This document shows, piece by piece, positions 7,832 through 16,468 of a DNA stretch of 64,000 bases. The stretch covers positions 37,896-101,895 of the forward strand of contig JBLNDT010000048.1 of NCBI GenBank assembly GCA_050261915.1. Direction: 5' to 3'. Position numbers and translations under genes: made by a program. The notes beneath the pieces are model-generated. The model saw nothing but the letters and a program-made list of their open reading frames with translations. It ran no database searches and was not told the origin of the DNA. The stretch is from UBA699 sp050261915. GTDB lineage: Bacteria; Bacillota; Clostridia; Clostridiales; Clostridiaceae. Within the stretch, counting starts at the first letter, position 1; every line of letters starts with the position of its first letter.

Positions 7832-8842
7832 TCACACTCCTATTTTATAATCCCTTAATAAGTCCTTCATAAAATCAATGTCAAGATATTGATTTATTTT
7901 TCTGTAAGTGTCCATATTCTTAATTTTCTTATCCTCTTTATTGTACTCGAGAAATGCATAGGCACACCAGGAAAGTGCCCTTAAATATAAATAAGGATTG
8001 TATAAATCAACTTTCTCTATAATATTGTTATCCATACCAAGATAAGTTGTATAGGCCTTAAAAAAGTCCTTCCTTTCTTCAAGGTTTAATTTATAGTCTG
8101 CCTTCCAAAGAGTTGTGGTAGGCGCTAAAAACTGAGTTAAATCTTGACAAGGATCGCTTATAACAGGTTTTTCCCAATCAATTAGCCAGGCTTTTCCACT
8201 TCCTATAATAAAGTTGCTTGAGTTCACCTCTGTGTTGTTTATAACATTAAGTTTATTTTCTAAAAAGTATTTTTCAATGTTTCTGTTTTTTTCAGCCCAT
8301 TCAATAAATTTATAGAAAAAGCGTTTTAGATCCTTTGGTATTATAGGTGATATAAAAAAATCCTTAAGCAATCTATTGGCTTCATTTATTCTTTCTGTAA
8401 ATATGTTTTCCTCTTTAATAAAATTATCATAATCACTTGTTGAACAATCTATTGAATGTATTTTGGAAAATATCAATGCAGCGGAATCCAAATCCCTATC
8501 ATATTTAAGGGGTTCACCTTGTAGATACTCCATTATAAGTATTCCGTAACCAATATCTTTCTTTGAAGCATCCAAGTAATATACTTCTGGGGTCACACCG
8601 CTTTGCTGAAGTCTTTTTAATGCTTCATACTCATACTCTATTTGGTTGTCCAAATTAAGCTGGCTTCCAGTATTAACCCTGAAAACAAGGTTCTTTTCAC
8701 TGCCCCTTAAAATATAGTTTATATTATATTCACCCTGGGCAAGAAAATCCACTTTATAGTCCTCTCCTAGTCCAAGTTCCTTGCTAAGCCTGTTTTTTCT
8801 TACATAATCATATATAATATAATCCAGTGTATCCTTTAACAT
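7832..8842 (-). CDS. APH-fold small-molecule kinase
   Basis: Cytoplasmic phosphotransferase of the aminoglycoside/choline/thiamine/methylthioribose kinase fold. Features in order: nucleotide loop FLAQGEYNINYILRG, beta-strand Lys-equivalent region FRVNTG, hinge ILIMEYLQGEP, a catalytic-loop region NNTEVNSSNFI (about 206-216) in place of the usual HGDxxxxN, and the metal-binding Asp in AWLIDWEKP. The usual catalytic HxD appears degenerate (NTEVNSSN). ATG 8842 has GGAAGGGG just before it; the longer TTG start at 8857 is less likely. It sits between the ABC ATPase and the WYL regulator, suggesting it phosphorylates the imported compound or its product. Confidence 0.8.
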   Translation of the reverse strand: MLKDTLDYIIYDYVRKNRLSKELGLGEDYKVDFLAQGEYNINYILRGSEKNLVFRVNTGSQLNLDNQIEYEYEALKRLQQSGVTPEVYYLDASKKDIGYGILIMEYLQGEPLKYDRDLDSAALIFSKIHSIDCSTSDYDNFIKEENIFTERINEANRLLKDFFISPIIPKDLKRFFYKFIEWAEKNRNIEKYFLENKLNVINNTEVNSSNFIIGSGKAWLIDWEKPVISDPCQDLTQFLAPTTTLWKADYKLNLEERKDFFKAYTTYLGMDNNIIEKVDLYNPYLYLRALSWCAYAFLEYNKEDKKIKNMDTYRKINQYLDIDFMKDLLRDYKIGV

Positions 8843-8861
8843 GTTTTCCCCTTCCAATAAC

Positions 8862-9884
8862 TTACCGGTAAAAAATACCTTTTTGAAAATCTATTCCAAG
8901 TATTACTTCATTACCAGGTTTAAGTCTCATATGTTCAGAAGATGCAACCTTTAGAAGCATCCCTGCTGCATCCACTGTATAATGAACCTTATCCCCCAAA
9001 TACCTTCTGCTTTTAACAATACCTTTAATGCTTGACCCTTGTTCTTTTTCTAGTATAGCTATGTCTTCAGGTTTCATCATTATTGTGCCGGTGCCTATAA
9101 AATTTGTTCCTGTATCAAAGTCACCAAGGTCACATCTGAATATTCCCTTATCCAAGGTTCCTTCAAGATAGTTTTTTTCTCCAAAAAAGTCAGAGACCTT
9201 TCTGCTTACAGGCCTTTCATAAATATTCTCAGGAGTATCAAACTGAGCAATGCTCCCATCCATCATTACTGCAATTTTATGGGACATCATAAGTGCCTCT
9301 TCTTTATCATGAGTAACCAATATAGTTGTTATTTTTAATTTTTTTTGTATATGAAGAACCAAGTCTCTCATTTCCTGCCTTAGCCTTATATCAAGACTTG
9401 AAAAGGGTTCATCAAGAAGAAGAACCTTAGGCTCCACCGCCAGAGCCCTGCCTAGTGCAACCCTTTGCTGCTGTCCTCCCGATAGTTCCTTTGGATACCT
9501 TTCCTCAAGCCCTTGAAGTTTAAGCATGTACATTATTTCAGCAGTTTTAAATTCCCTGTGTTCCTTATTTGCTCCTGCCATTTTAAGGCCAAAGCCTATA
9601 TTTTCTTCTACATTTAAATGTGGAAACAACAAATGATTTTGAAATACTAATACTGTTTTCCTCTTTTCGGGAGGAACATCAAGAACAGACATTCCATCAA
9701 TAATTATGTCCCCTTCTTCAGGTTCAATAAGGCCTGCTATAACTTTAAGCAAGGTGCTCTTTCCTGTACCGGATTCTCCAAGGATGGATATTAATTCTCC
9801 CTGGTTAATTTTTAAGCTTACGTTTTTCAATACTCTTGTTTCATTAAAGCTTTTGTTAATATTTTTTATAATCAGTTTACTCAT
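8862..9884 (-). CDS. ABC transporter ATP-binding protein (PotA/CysA/FbpC type)
   Basis: ATPase of a binding-protein-dependent importer, working with the two permeases upstream. Walker A GESGTGKST (about 35-43), Q-loop VFQNHLLFPHLNVEENIGFG, signature LSGGQQQRVALGRAL, Walker B VLLLDEPFSSLD, H-loop VTHDKEEA. The C-terminal ~100 residues form a TOBE-like domain (GTGTIMMKPEDIAIL). ATG 9884 follows TAGGAGAA, which overlaps the stop of the preceding permease. Family members import polyamines, iron, sulfate, thiamine or phosphonates; substrate cannot be told from the ATPase. Confidence 0.92.
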   Translation of the reverse strand: MSKLIIKNINKSFNETRVLKNVSLKINQGELISILGESGTGKSTLLKVIAGLIEPEEGDIIIDGMSVLDVPPEKRKTVLVFQNHLLFPHLNVEENIGFGLKMAGANKEHREFKTAEIMYMLKLQGLEERYPKELSGGQQQRVALGRALAVEPKVLLLDEPFSSLDIRLRQEMRDLVLHIQKKLKITTILVTHDKEEALMMSHKIAVMMDGSIAQFDTPENIYERPVSRKVSDFFGEKNYLEGTLDKGIFRCDLGDFDTGTNFIGTGTIMMKPEDIAILEKEQGSSIKGIVKSRRYLGDKVHYTVDAAGMLLKVASSEHMRLKPGNEVILGIDFQKGIFYR

Positions 9885-9893
9885 GGTATTCTC

Positions 9894-10694
9894 CTAAATA
9901 TAAAAATTGTTTTCCGATAAATATATGCTTTTTATCCTTTTTTCAACCGTTAATAGGATTATAAAGGTTATCCCGATAAATACCATGCTGTAACAGGCAG
10001 CTATGCCTCTGTCACCGCTTTGGATAAAGGGAAACATAAGCATGGACAATGTAACCACGTTTCCTCCTCCTATAATAAAGGTCAAAAAATACTGACTGAA
10101 GGATACGATAAATATCAAGCTTCCGGCAGATAATAACCCCTTAGATATTAAAGGAAGTGTAATGTAATATAAAACCTGAAGCTTACCTGCACCTAAGTTT
10201 CTTGCCTGTTGTTCCATTGATTCACCTAAAGCTTTAAACACATCTGTAAGTATGCGTATGCCATAGGGAAGACATGGTACTAGATGAACAAGCACTACCC
10301 CTATAAAAGTACCGGAGAGTCCAAGTTTTATGAAAAACACCTGTATGCCAAGGCCTGTAGCCACTGGTGAAATAACAAGAGGAAAAAGCACAAGAAGCTT
10401 GAAAAAGCCTTTTCCTTTAAATTCATACATTGCAAGTGCTCTCCCAGCAGGTATACTTATTGCCAGGGAAATAATTGTAACAATAGCAGATAAAACTATG
10501 CTGAATAGAACCATATTAATTGAGTTTGGAGTTGAAACAACATAGGAAACACCTCTTAAGCTGTATTCCGAAGGTATAACACTTGGCCATGGCCATCTTT
10601 TTCCAAAGCCCCAAAGTACGAGCACAGCCATAGGAAAAAAAACAAAGAACCCGCTTAAATATATAATAATATTAAAGAATGATAACTTCTTCAT
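9894..10694 (-). CDS. ABC transporter permease, PotC/ThiP-like
   Basis: Inner-membrane permease with about six hydrophobic helices and the cytoplasmic EAA-type loop EQQARNLGAGKLQVLYYITL, which docks on the ATPase. ATG 10694 is supported by GGGAGGTGG and by a TAATG overlap with the stop of the upstream permease, a classic coupling arrangement; the in-frame start at 10712 would lack a ribosome site. Confidence 0.88.
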   Translation of the reverse strand: MKKLSFFNIIIYLSGFFVFFPMAVLVLWGFGKRWPWPSVIPSEYSLRGVSYVVSTPNSINMVLFSIVLSAIVTIISLAISIPAGRALAMYEFKGKGFFKLLVLFPLVISPVATGLGIQVFFIKLGLSGTFIGVVLVHLVPCLPYGIRILTDVFKALGESMEQQARNLGAGKLQVLYYITLPLISKGLLSAGSLIFIVSFSQYFLTFIIGGGNVVTLSMLMFPFIQSGDRGIAACYSMVFIGITFIILLTVEKRIKSIYLSENNFYI

Positions 10695-11557
10695 TAATCC
10701 ACCTCCCTGCAAACCCTGACCAGGGCCTTGTCATAAAACCATACAAGCAGGATTGAAATTGCAACAAGAACAATATTCAAAGCCATGGCATGAGGCCTGT
10801 TGAATATATCTGGGCTGGTATATTCTATATATGCCTGTACAGGCAGTGTCTTTGGTATTGTTGGTCCAAGTAGATAAGGAACCTCAAAAGCGCCAAAGGA
10901 AAATGCAAATATAATAATAAAGGAGGATAAAATTGAAGGCATTGAAATTGGAAGCAGAACATTAAAAAAACATTGAGCTCGGCTGGCTCCAAGATTCACC
11001 GCTGCAGTAATAAGCTCTTTGTTTATACCTCTGAAAAAAATATATACAACCATAGCTACAAAAGGTATCTCCTTCCATAGGTACGTTAAAACTATTCCTA
11101 TACCGTATTTATCAAATATCAAAACTGGGAAATCCCCCTGGGAACTTATGATATGAAGATTAAACATAACCCTTGACAGCAGACCGCTTTGTGAAAAAAT
11201 ATTAAACATAAAAAATGCAGCTGCCATGTGAGGAACTATTATAGGCACCATATATATTATTTTTTCCAGGTTTTTCATAGCCTTCCTGGTAAGCAATGAA
11301 TATGCAAGAACCACTCCAAAAATAACAGCTATTATTGAGGAAGTAACCGAAATTCCAAGGCTGAAGAGAAAGCTTTGCATAAAAGTACTATCCTTAAAAA
11401 TTTCTGCATAGTACTTTATGGTAAATTCCTTTAGCCCTATTATTGGCATGTATCCAAAGCTTTGAAGCAGAGCAGTAGTTATTCCAAAGGCAAGTATCCC
11501 AATCAGCACAGTAGCTGCCGGCAGAAGCATTATATATGGTTTTATTCTGGTGTTCAT
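10694..11557 (-). CDS. ABC transporter permease, PotB/ThiP-like
   Basis: Partner membrane subunit of the importer, about six hydrophobic helices with the EAA loop TAAVNLGASRAQCFFNVLLP. I place the start at ATG 11557 (MNTRIKPYIMLLPA), which has AAAGGGG about 8 bases upstream and puts the first helix at the N-terminus as in relatives; the ATG at 11605 has no ribosome site and would read through a small hairpin. No solute-binding protein gene is adjacent. Confidence 0.88.
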   Translation of the reverse strand: MNTRIKPYIMLLPAATVLIGILAFGITTALLQSFGYMPIIGLKEFTIKYYAEIFKDSTFMQSFLFSLGISVTSSIIAVIFGVVLAYSLLTRKAMKNLEKIIYMVPIIVPHMAAAFFMFNIFSQSGLLSRVMFNLHIISSQGDFPVLIFDKYGIGIVLTYLWKEIPFVAMVVYIFFRGINKELITAAVNLGASRAQCFFNVLLPISMPSILSSFIIIFAFSFGAFEVPYLLGPTIPKTLPVQAYIEYTSPDIFNRPHAMALNIVLVAISILLVWFYDKALVRVCREVD

Positions 11558-11582
11558 TGAAATTTCCCCTTTAATAGAAATA

Positions 11583-11599
11583 GGTGAGAGAACCTCACC
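11583..11599 (-). other. Small intergenic hairpin in the ABC operon
   Basis: GGTGAG/CTCACC 6-base stem with a 5-base loop, in the gap between the nucleoside hydrolase stop and the first permease start. There is no U-tract, so it is not a good terminator; it could be a processing or stability element. Weak evidence. Confidence 0.3.
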
Positions 11600-11617
11600 C
11601 AACATATGATAATTATA

Positions 11618-12487
11618 TCAAACCCTGTCCCAAGCTTCAAATATTATATCCTTAAACCTTTCTATATTATTTATGCCTTCTGGAATATTAATCTTTGAAA
11701 GGACTTCATTTTTACTGCAGATTTTTATTAAACCCGTGGCTAAGTCGGTTTCAGTTGATTTGATATATTTAATACAGTTATTAAACAGCTCTGGATTTGT
11801 AACATAAACCGCTGCTACCACATCCCAATTGTGAAATCCGTATATTCCAAATGTTTCTCTTGAAAAATCATACCAAGGCTCAATGTTTTTTGATATGTAT
11901 TTGTATATTGAATTTTTATTCTTTCCCTTAAGCCTTCTCAGCTCAGTTTCTCCAAAAAAGGCTTGTAGGCATGTATTTCCGGTTAATATGGATACTTTAT
12001 CCCCTGTATTTAACACCTTAAGTGCAGCCAGAGAATCACAGGAGAAATTTAATTCCTCAAGATATACCTTATTAATGAAAAGTGGTTCTGTTATCCCACC
12101 CATCAGTACAATTTCCTTTATGTTTTTAAAAAAATCACTATCTAGCATATAGGCACCATATAGATTTGTCAGTGAGCCTGTAGCCAGCACCGTTATTTCA
12201 CCAGGATTTGATGCTGCTTCTCTGCTTAAAAACTCCGCCGCTTCACTAATCCTTGCCGCTTTTGAGTATGCACCCCTAATTAATGGAACCTCGGTGAGTC
12301 CAAGATGGCTGAACATCCTTTCAGTGTTATTGTAAACCTCATCTAAAGTACTGTTGCCATAAGTTGTTGTAACCCCTTTAAGTACTATATCATCCCTTCC
12401 AAGGAGATAAAGCAAAGCTAGGCCATCATCCACATCTTTTCCTGGAAGACCCATTGTATTATCACAGTCAAAAATAACTTTTTTCAT
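11618..12487 (-). CDS. Nucleoside hydrolase, IU-NH family
   Basis: Predicted N-ribohydrolase that splits a nucleoside or similar N-glycoside into base and ribose. The N-terminal Ca-binding Asp signature is present in the expanded form FDCDNTMGLPGKDVDDGLAL, followed by GVTTTYGN, VLATGSLTNLYGA, the IVLMGG strand and the late catalytic motif GFHNWDVVAAVYV. Length (289) fits the family. ATG 12487 has TTGGAG 7 bases before it; the TTG at 12499 is part of that site. First gene of the minus-strand operon with two permeases, ATPase, APH kinase and WYL regulator. Confidence 0.85.
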   Translation of the reverse strand: MKKVIFDCDNTMGLPGKDVDDGLALLYLLGRDDIVLKGVTTTYGNSTLDEVYNNTERMFSHLGLTEVPLIRGAYSKAARISEAAEFLSREAASNPGEITVLATGSLTNLYGAYMLDSDFFKNIKEIVLMGGITEPLFINKVYLEELNFSCDSLAALKVLNTGDKVSILTGNTCLQAFFGETELRRLKGKNKNSIYKYISKNIEPWYDFSRETFGIYGFHNWDVVAAVYVTNPELFNNCIKYIKSTETDLATGLIKICSKNEVLSKINIPEGINNIERFKDIIFEAWDRV

Positions 12488-12571
12488 TTTTTTCTCCAAT
12501 TATACTTTTATTTTCCTTTATATTATAATTTAATCATGAATATATTTCTATCTAAATTGGGGGTATTTACA

Positions 12572-13438
12572 ATGAATCTATATGTTAGTTTAGTGAATGA
12601 TGCCATTGAATTTATCGAGTCAAATATTCATAAACATATATCTCTTGAGGATCTTGGGAATTATTTATGTGTTTCTAAATTTCATTTTAACAGAATGTTT
12701 AAAACAGTGTCCGGCATTACCCTTAAACAATATATATTAGGTAGGAAATTAACTCTGGCACTTCAGTACATTTGTGAGAATGAAATATCTGTTATAGATT
12801 GTGCTTTGGAATTTGGCTTTGAATACCCCGAGGTATTCAGCAGGGCCTTCAAAAAGCAATTTGGAATATCACCCTCCCAGTGCAGAAATACGGAGATTAA
12901 TAAAGGTCTTGTAAATAAAGCCTGCCTGGTGGAGCGTGATATAGTTAATTTCAGAGGCAGCCTTACTCTTAACGGACATTGTATATATTTAAACGAGCTT
13001 AATCTGGAAGGAGTGTTTTTGGAGGTTGATGCCAGTAGTTCAAATTTTAAGAGTTCCCTAAATAATGCAGGAGAAAGGTTTATAAATGAATCAATGATTT
13101 GCAGCTGGCTTGAGCATGAAAATTTATACGCAGCAGTGTGCTGCCATGGGAAAGATAATGGGGAATATACTGTTTATTACGGTAAAATCATTAATAAAAC
13201 CAATCCAACAAGTATCTTTCAAAAAAACACTGTTCCAAAGGGCTGGTATGCGGAGTTTATGTATCAGGGAGATATTTTTAATATTAGTGAAGCTTTTATA
13301 GATGACCTTTACAGGTGGATCATTGTAAAAGAAGTGCATCTTAATCAAAATGGCATAGGGATGCTTAATATCTTTGGAAAGGATTATGAAAACACAGGGT
13401 TGGTTAAAGTTTTAGTTCCAGTAAAGGACCCCTTTTAA
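12572..13438 (+). CDS. AraC family regulator with C-terminal effector-binding domain
   Basis: Transcription regulator. The N-terminal ~100 residues hold two AraC helix-turn-helices: HISLEDLGNYLCVSKFHFNR and ISVIDCALEFGFEYPEVFSR, followed by FKKQFGISPSQCR. The C-terminal half looks like a GyrI-type small-molecule-binding domain (VPKGWYAEFMYQG ... VKVLVPVKDPF). HTH-first with effector domain last is the SoxS/Rob-like order. ATG 12572 follows a run of Gs (TTGGGGG); the earlier ATG at 12536 has none. Divergent from the nucleoside hydrolase operon across ~85 bases, so it may control that operon or itself. Confidence 0.85.
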   Translation: MNLYVSLVNDAIEFIESNIHKHISLEDLGNYLCVSKFHFNRMFKTVSGITLKQYILGRKLTLALQYICENEISVIDCALEFGFEYPEVFSRAFKKQFGISPSQCRNTEINKGLVNKACLVERDIVNFRGSLTLNGHCIYLNELNLEGVFLEVDASSSNFKSSLNNAGERFINESMICSWLEHENLYAAVCCHGKDNGEYTVYYGKIINKTNPTSIFQKNTVPKGWYAEFMYQGDIFNISEAFIDDLYRWIIVKEVHLNQNGIGMLNIFGKDYENTGLVKVLVPVKDPF

Positions 13439-13480
13439 ACAGCAAGTTTTGTCATGAAGACACCTTAAAAGTAAGCTAGT

Positions 13481-13518
13481 ATGGAAGTAAGAAGATTTTC
13501 TTGCTTCCATTTATTTTT
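13481..13518 (+). terminator. Intrinsic terminator between the AraC and SDR genes
   Basis: ATGGAAG...CTTCCAT stem with an inner AAGAA/TTCTT segment, followed by TTATTTTTG. It lies 42 bases after the AraC stop and only 15 bases before the SDR start codon, so it could also act as an attenuator for SDR. Confidence 0.8.
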
Positions 13519-13533
13519 GAAAGGAGAATTTTT

Positions 13534-14379
13534 ATGATAAATCTTAAAGGAACAGTTGCAATAGTAACCGGGGGCAGCCGGGGAGTAGGAAAAGGAGCTG
13601 CCATAGGACTTGGAGAAGCGGGAGCTGTTGTTTATGTTACAGGCCGCAGTGAAAATGGCAGCAATATGCCTGACTTCCTTAAAGATACAAGTATCTATAA
13701 AACAGCAGAAGAAATAACAGCAAAAGGTGGAGTTGGTATTCCGGTAAAATGTGACCATAACAATGATGAAGAAGTCGAAGCTTTATTTAAAAGAGTTTAT
13801 AAGGAAAATGGGAAACTTGATATTTTAGTTAATAATGCATGGGGGGGAGGCATTCATGCCGTTAACCAGTATTTTTTTAATACCCCGTTTTGGGAGCAGC
13901 CTGTTTCACTTTGGGATGATAACTTCAATGTAGGTCTCAGGTCTAATTATATTGCCAGCAGACTTGCAGCAAAAATAATGATAAATCAGAAAAGTGGACT
14001 CGTCGTAAACATATCCTTTTACGGAGGGAGGAGGTATTTAAATAATGTAGCCTATGGGGTATGCAAGGCAGCTGTGGACAGACTTTCTCAAGATACAGCC
14101 CTGGAGCTAAAAGATTATGGAGTATCTGTATTTTCACTTTATCCTGGTCAGGTCAGTACAGAAGGTATGGTAGAATACTCAAAATATAACAGCAGCATTA
14201 ACCTTGATAAAATGGAATCCCCTCAATTTACCGGCAGGTGTATAGCAGCCCTTGCCGGAGATAAAAATATAATTGAAAACACAGGCAAAATACTAATAAC
14301 CTCGGAAATAGCAGAACATTATAGATTTACAGATATTAATGGAAAACTTCCAAAATCATTGAAATCTGAACTATGGTAA
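13534..14379 (+). CDS. Short-chain dehydrogenase/reductase, DHRS1-like
   Basis: NAD(P)-dependent oxidoreductase of 281 residues with a Rossmann fold: cofactor loop VTGGSRGVGKG, a basic RSEN segment after strand 2 suggesting NADP, NNAWGG motif, catalytic Ser in VNISFYGG, and catalytic YxxxK in YGVCK. The insert around NTPFWEQPVSLWDDNFNVGLR is typical of the DHRS1-like subgroup. AAAGGAG lies 8 bases before ATG 13534; an in-frame TTG at 13501 would run through the terminator. It is followed 60 bases later by the CooS-like gene in the same direction. Substrate unknown. Confidence 0.88.
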   Translation: MINLKGTVAIVTGGSRGVGKGAAIGLGEAGAVVYVTGRSENGSNMPDFLKDTSIYKTAEEITAKGGVGIPVKCDHNNDEEVEALFKRVYKENGKLDILVNNAWGGGIHAVNQYFFNTPFWEQPVSLWDDNFNVGLRSNYIASRLAAKIMINQKSGLVVNISFYGGRRYLNNVAYGVCKAAVDRLSQDTALELKDYGVSVFSLYPGQVSTEGMVEYSKYNSSINLDKMESPQFTGRCIAALAGDKNIIENTGKILITSEIAEHYRFTDINGKLPKSLKSELW

Positions 14380-14439
14380 TGTATAAATATTTTCCTGTTA
14401 AGAAAAACTATTAGTAGCGTTATAACGGGAGGTATATAT

Positions 14440-16353
14440 ATGAGCGAAACTATTTTAGAAAAAACAGAAGGCAGGGTAAGCTACCATGATTCCGTAGAGG
14501 AAATGTTAAAAAGAATAAGAGAAGATGGTATGTCCAATGTATTTGACCGATATGCAGCACAGGAAAAAATAAGGTGCAAGTTTTGCCTTGAAGGTTTAAG
14601 CTGTCAGCTTTGCTCCCAGGGTCCCTGTAGGATAAACCTTAATGGAGAACAGCAAACTGGAGCTTGTGGAATAGGCCCGGATGCAATGGCCATGAGAAAT
14701 CTTCTCCTAAAGAATATTATGGGTGCAGGCACCTACAGCCACCATGCCTATGAAGCCTTTAGAACCTTAAGGGCCACAGGTGAGGGGAAAACCCCTTTTG
14801 AAATAAAGGATAAAAATAAATTAAAGTGGATGTGTGAAAAGGTTGGAATAAACACAGAGGGCGACGTAAATAAAATGGCAGTTATGCTGTCAGATTTTCT
14901 TGAAGGAGAAATGGGAAAAGATATTGAAGAACCAAGCGTCATGGTGGAGGTTTTTGCACCCTCAAAAAGAAAAAAAGTTTGGAGGGACCTTGGAGTTTAC
15001 CCCTCTGGAGTAGTTCATGAGGAACAAAATGCAGTGGCAAGCTGCTTAACCAATGTGGATGGAGATTACGTATCCCTAGCCAAGAAGGCACTAAGCCTTG
15101 GAATATCAACAATTTATACGGCTCAGATAGGTCTTGAAATGGTTCAGGATATACTATTTGGCACTCCTATGCCTCATGAAGTTAATGTGGATCTTGGAAT
15201 AATGGATCCTGATTATGTAAATATAGTTTTCAATGGACATCAGCCCTGGGCAGGAGTTGCAACTCTACAAAAGGCAAAAATGAAGGAAGTGCAGGATAAG
15301 GCAAAGGCTGCAGGTGCCAAAGGCTTAAGGATTACAGGATCAATAGAAACAGGCCAGGAACTCCTTCAAAGATTTGAAGTTGATGATGTATTTACAGGAT
15401 TAATGGGTAACTGGCTCTCCATAGAACCCCTCCTTGCAACAGGAACTGTGGATGTTCTCGCCATGGAGGAAAACTGTTCACCCCCTGCCATAGACCATTA
15501 TGCTGAAAAGTACCAAATAACCCTTGTGGGAATAAGCACAATAATCGGTGTTCCAGGCTTAAATCACCAAATTCCCTACAGTCCTTCAAAAGTAAACGAA
15601 ATGGCAGATCAACTAATTGACCTTGGAATTGAAAATTTTAAAAAGAGAAAGAACAGCGTAGCTCCAAAGGTACCAAAAATTATTCAAAAAGCAATAGCCG
15701 GCTTTTCCACGGAAGCAGTGTTAAGTGCCCTTGGAAATAAGCTTGATCCTCTTGTTGAGGTTATTGCTGCAGGAAAAATGAAAGGAGTTGTTGCCCTGGC
15801 AAACTGCTCTACCCTTAGAAACGGACCTCAGGATTGGAATACAGTTAATCTTGTAAAGGAATTAATTAAAAAAGACATACTTGTGGTAGCAGGGGGCTGT
15901 GGAAATCACGCTCTTGAGGTTGCCGGTCTTTGCAGCCTTGATGCTTTAAATATTACAGGGAGCGGCCTTAAAGATGTGTGTAGCATGCTTAAAATACCAC
16001 CTGTTTTAAGCTTTGGAACCTGTACGGATACAGGGCGAATATCCATGTTGGTTACAGCTCTTGCCGAGCATCTTAATGTGGATATCCCAGAGCTTCCAAT
16101 TGCCGTAACAGCTCCTGAATGGATGGAACAAAAGGCAACCATAGATGGAATATTTGCTATAGCTTATGGAGCATATACCCATCTATCCCCTACCCCATTT
16201 TTAACAGGTGCAAAAAATCTTGTTAAGCTTCTTACTGAAGATGTGGAAGGATTAACAGGGGGAAAGGTTGCTCTTGGTGATAACCCAGTTCAGGTTGCTG
16301 CGGATATTGAAGCGCACATATTAAAGAAAAGAAAAGGACTTGGCTTAAGCTAA
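14440..16353 (+). CDS. cooS: CooS-family Ni-CO dehydrogenase-like protein, variant active site (CooS-V-like)
   Basis: Full-length CODH scaffold of 637 residues. B-cluster cysteines C55, C58, C63 and C76 are present; C46 and C49 likely serve a D-cluster of unusual spacing. Of the ligands that hold the Ni-Fe C-cluster in Carboxydothermus CODH-II, I find His267 (GHQP), C346, C456, C487 and C528, and the catalytic Lys565 (WMEQKA). The ligand equivalent to Cys295, normally within a CCTGNE motif, is replaced: the sequence reads SIETGQE, giving Glu303. CooS-V of C. hydrogenoformans, which lacks this Cys, was reported to hold an Fe-S-O hybrid cluster and not to oxidise CO. So this gene would be annotated as CO dehydrogenase, but CO activity is doubtful. 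No cooF, cooC, acs or hydrogenase gene is nearby. GGGAGGT precedes ATG 14440. Confidence 0.9.
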   Translation: MSETILEKTEGRVSYHDSVEEMLKRIREDGMSNVFDRYAAQEKIRCKFCLEGLSCQLCSQGPCRINLNGEQQTGACGIGPDAMAMRNLLLKNIMGAGTYSHHAYEAFRTLRATGEGKTPFEIKDKNKLKWMCEKVGINTEGDVNKMAVMLSDFLEGEMGKDIEEPSVMVEVFAPSKRKKVWRDLGVYPSGVVHEEQNAVASCLTNVDGDYVSLAKKALSLGISTIYTAQIGLEMVQDILFGTPMPHEVNVDLGIMDPDYVNIVFNGHQPWAGVATLQKAKMKEVQDKAKAAGAKGLRITGSIETGQELLQRFEVDDVFTGLMGNWLSIEPLLATGTVDVLAMEENCSPPAIDHYAEKYQITLVGISTIIGVPGLNHQIPYSPSKVNEMADQLIDLGIENFKKRKNSVAPKVPKIIQKAIAGFSTEAVLSALGNKLDPLVEVIAAGKMKGVVALANCSTLRNGPQDWNTVNLVKELIKKDILVVAGGCGNHALEVAGLCSLDALNITGSGLKDVCSMLKIPPVLSFGTCTDTGRISMLVTALAEHLNVDIPELPIAVTAPEWMEQKATIDGIFAIAYGAYTHLSPTPFLTGAKNLVKLLTEDVEGLTGGKVALGDNPVQVAADIEAHILKKRKGLGLS

Positions 16354-16355
16354 TA

Positions 16356-16386
16356 AAAATGCTGCAAATTGCAGCATTTTTTATTT
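16356..16386 (+). terminator. Intrinsic terminator after the CooS-like gene
   Basis: AAAATGCTGCAA/TTGCAGCATTTT inverted repeat followed by TTATTTG, directly after the stop codon. Confidence 0.9.
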
Positions 16387-16468
16387 GTTAATATTTTCGA
16401 AAATTGATTAATAGCAATTCATATGGTAAAATGTTACATATAAATATTTGGAATTAGGGGGGGAGTTA

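Noticed and set aside
14440..16353. Simple annotation as a working carbon monoxide dehydrogenase
   Set aside because: The Cys295-equivalent ligand is replaced by Glu303 and no CO-metabolism partner genes are present, so I kept the family name but not the activity.
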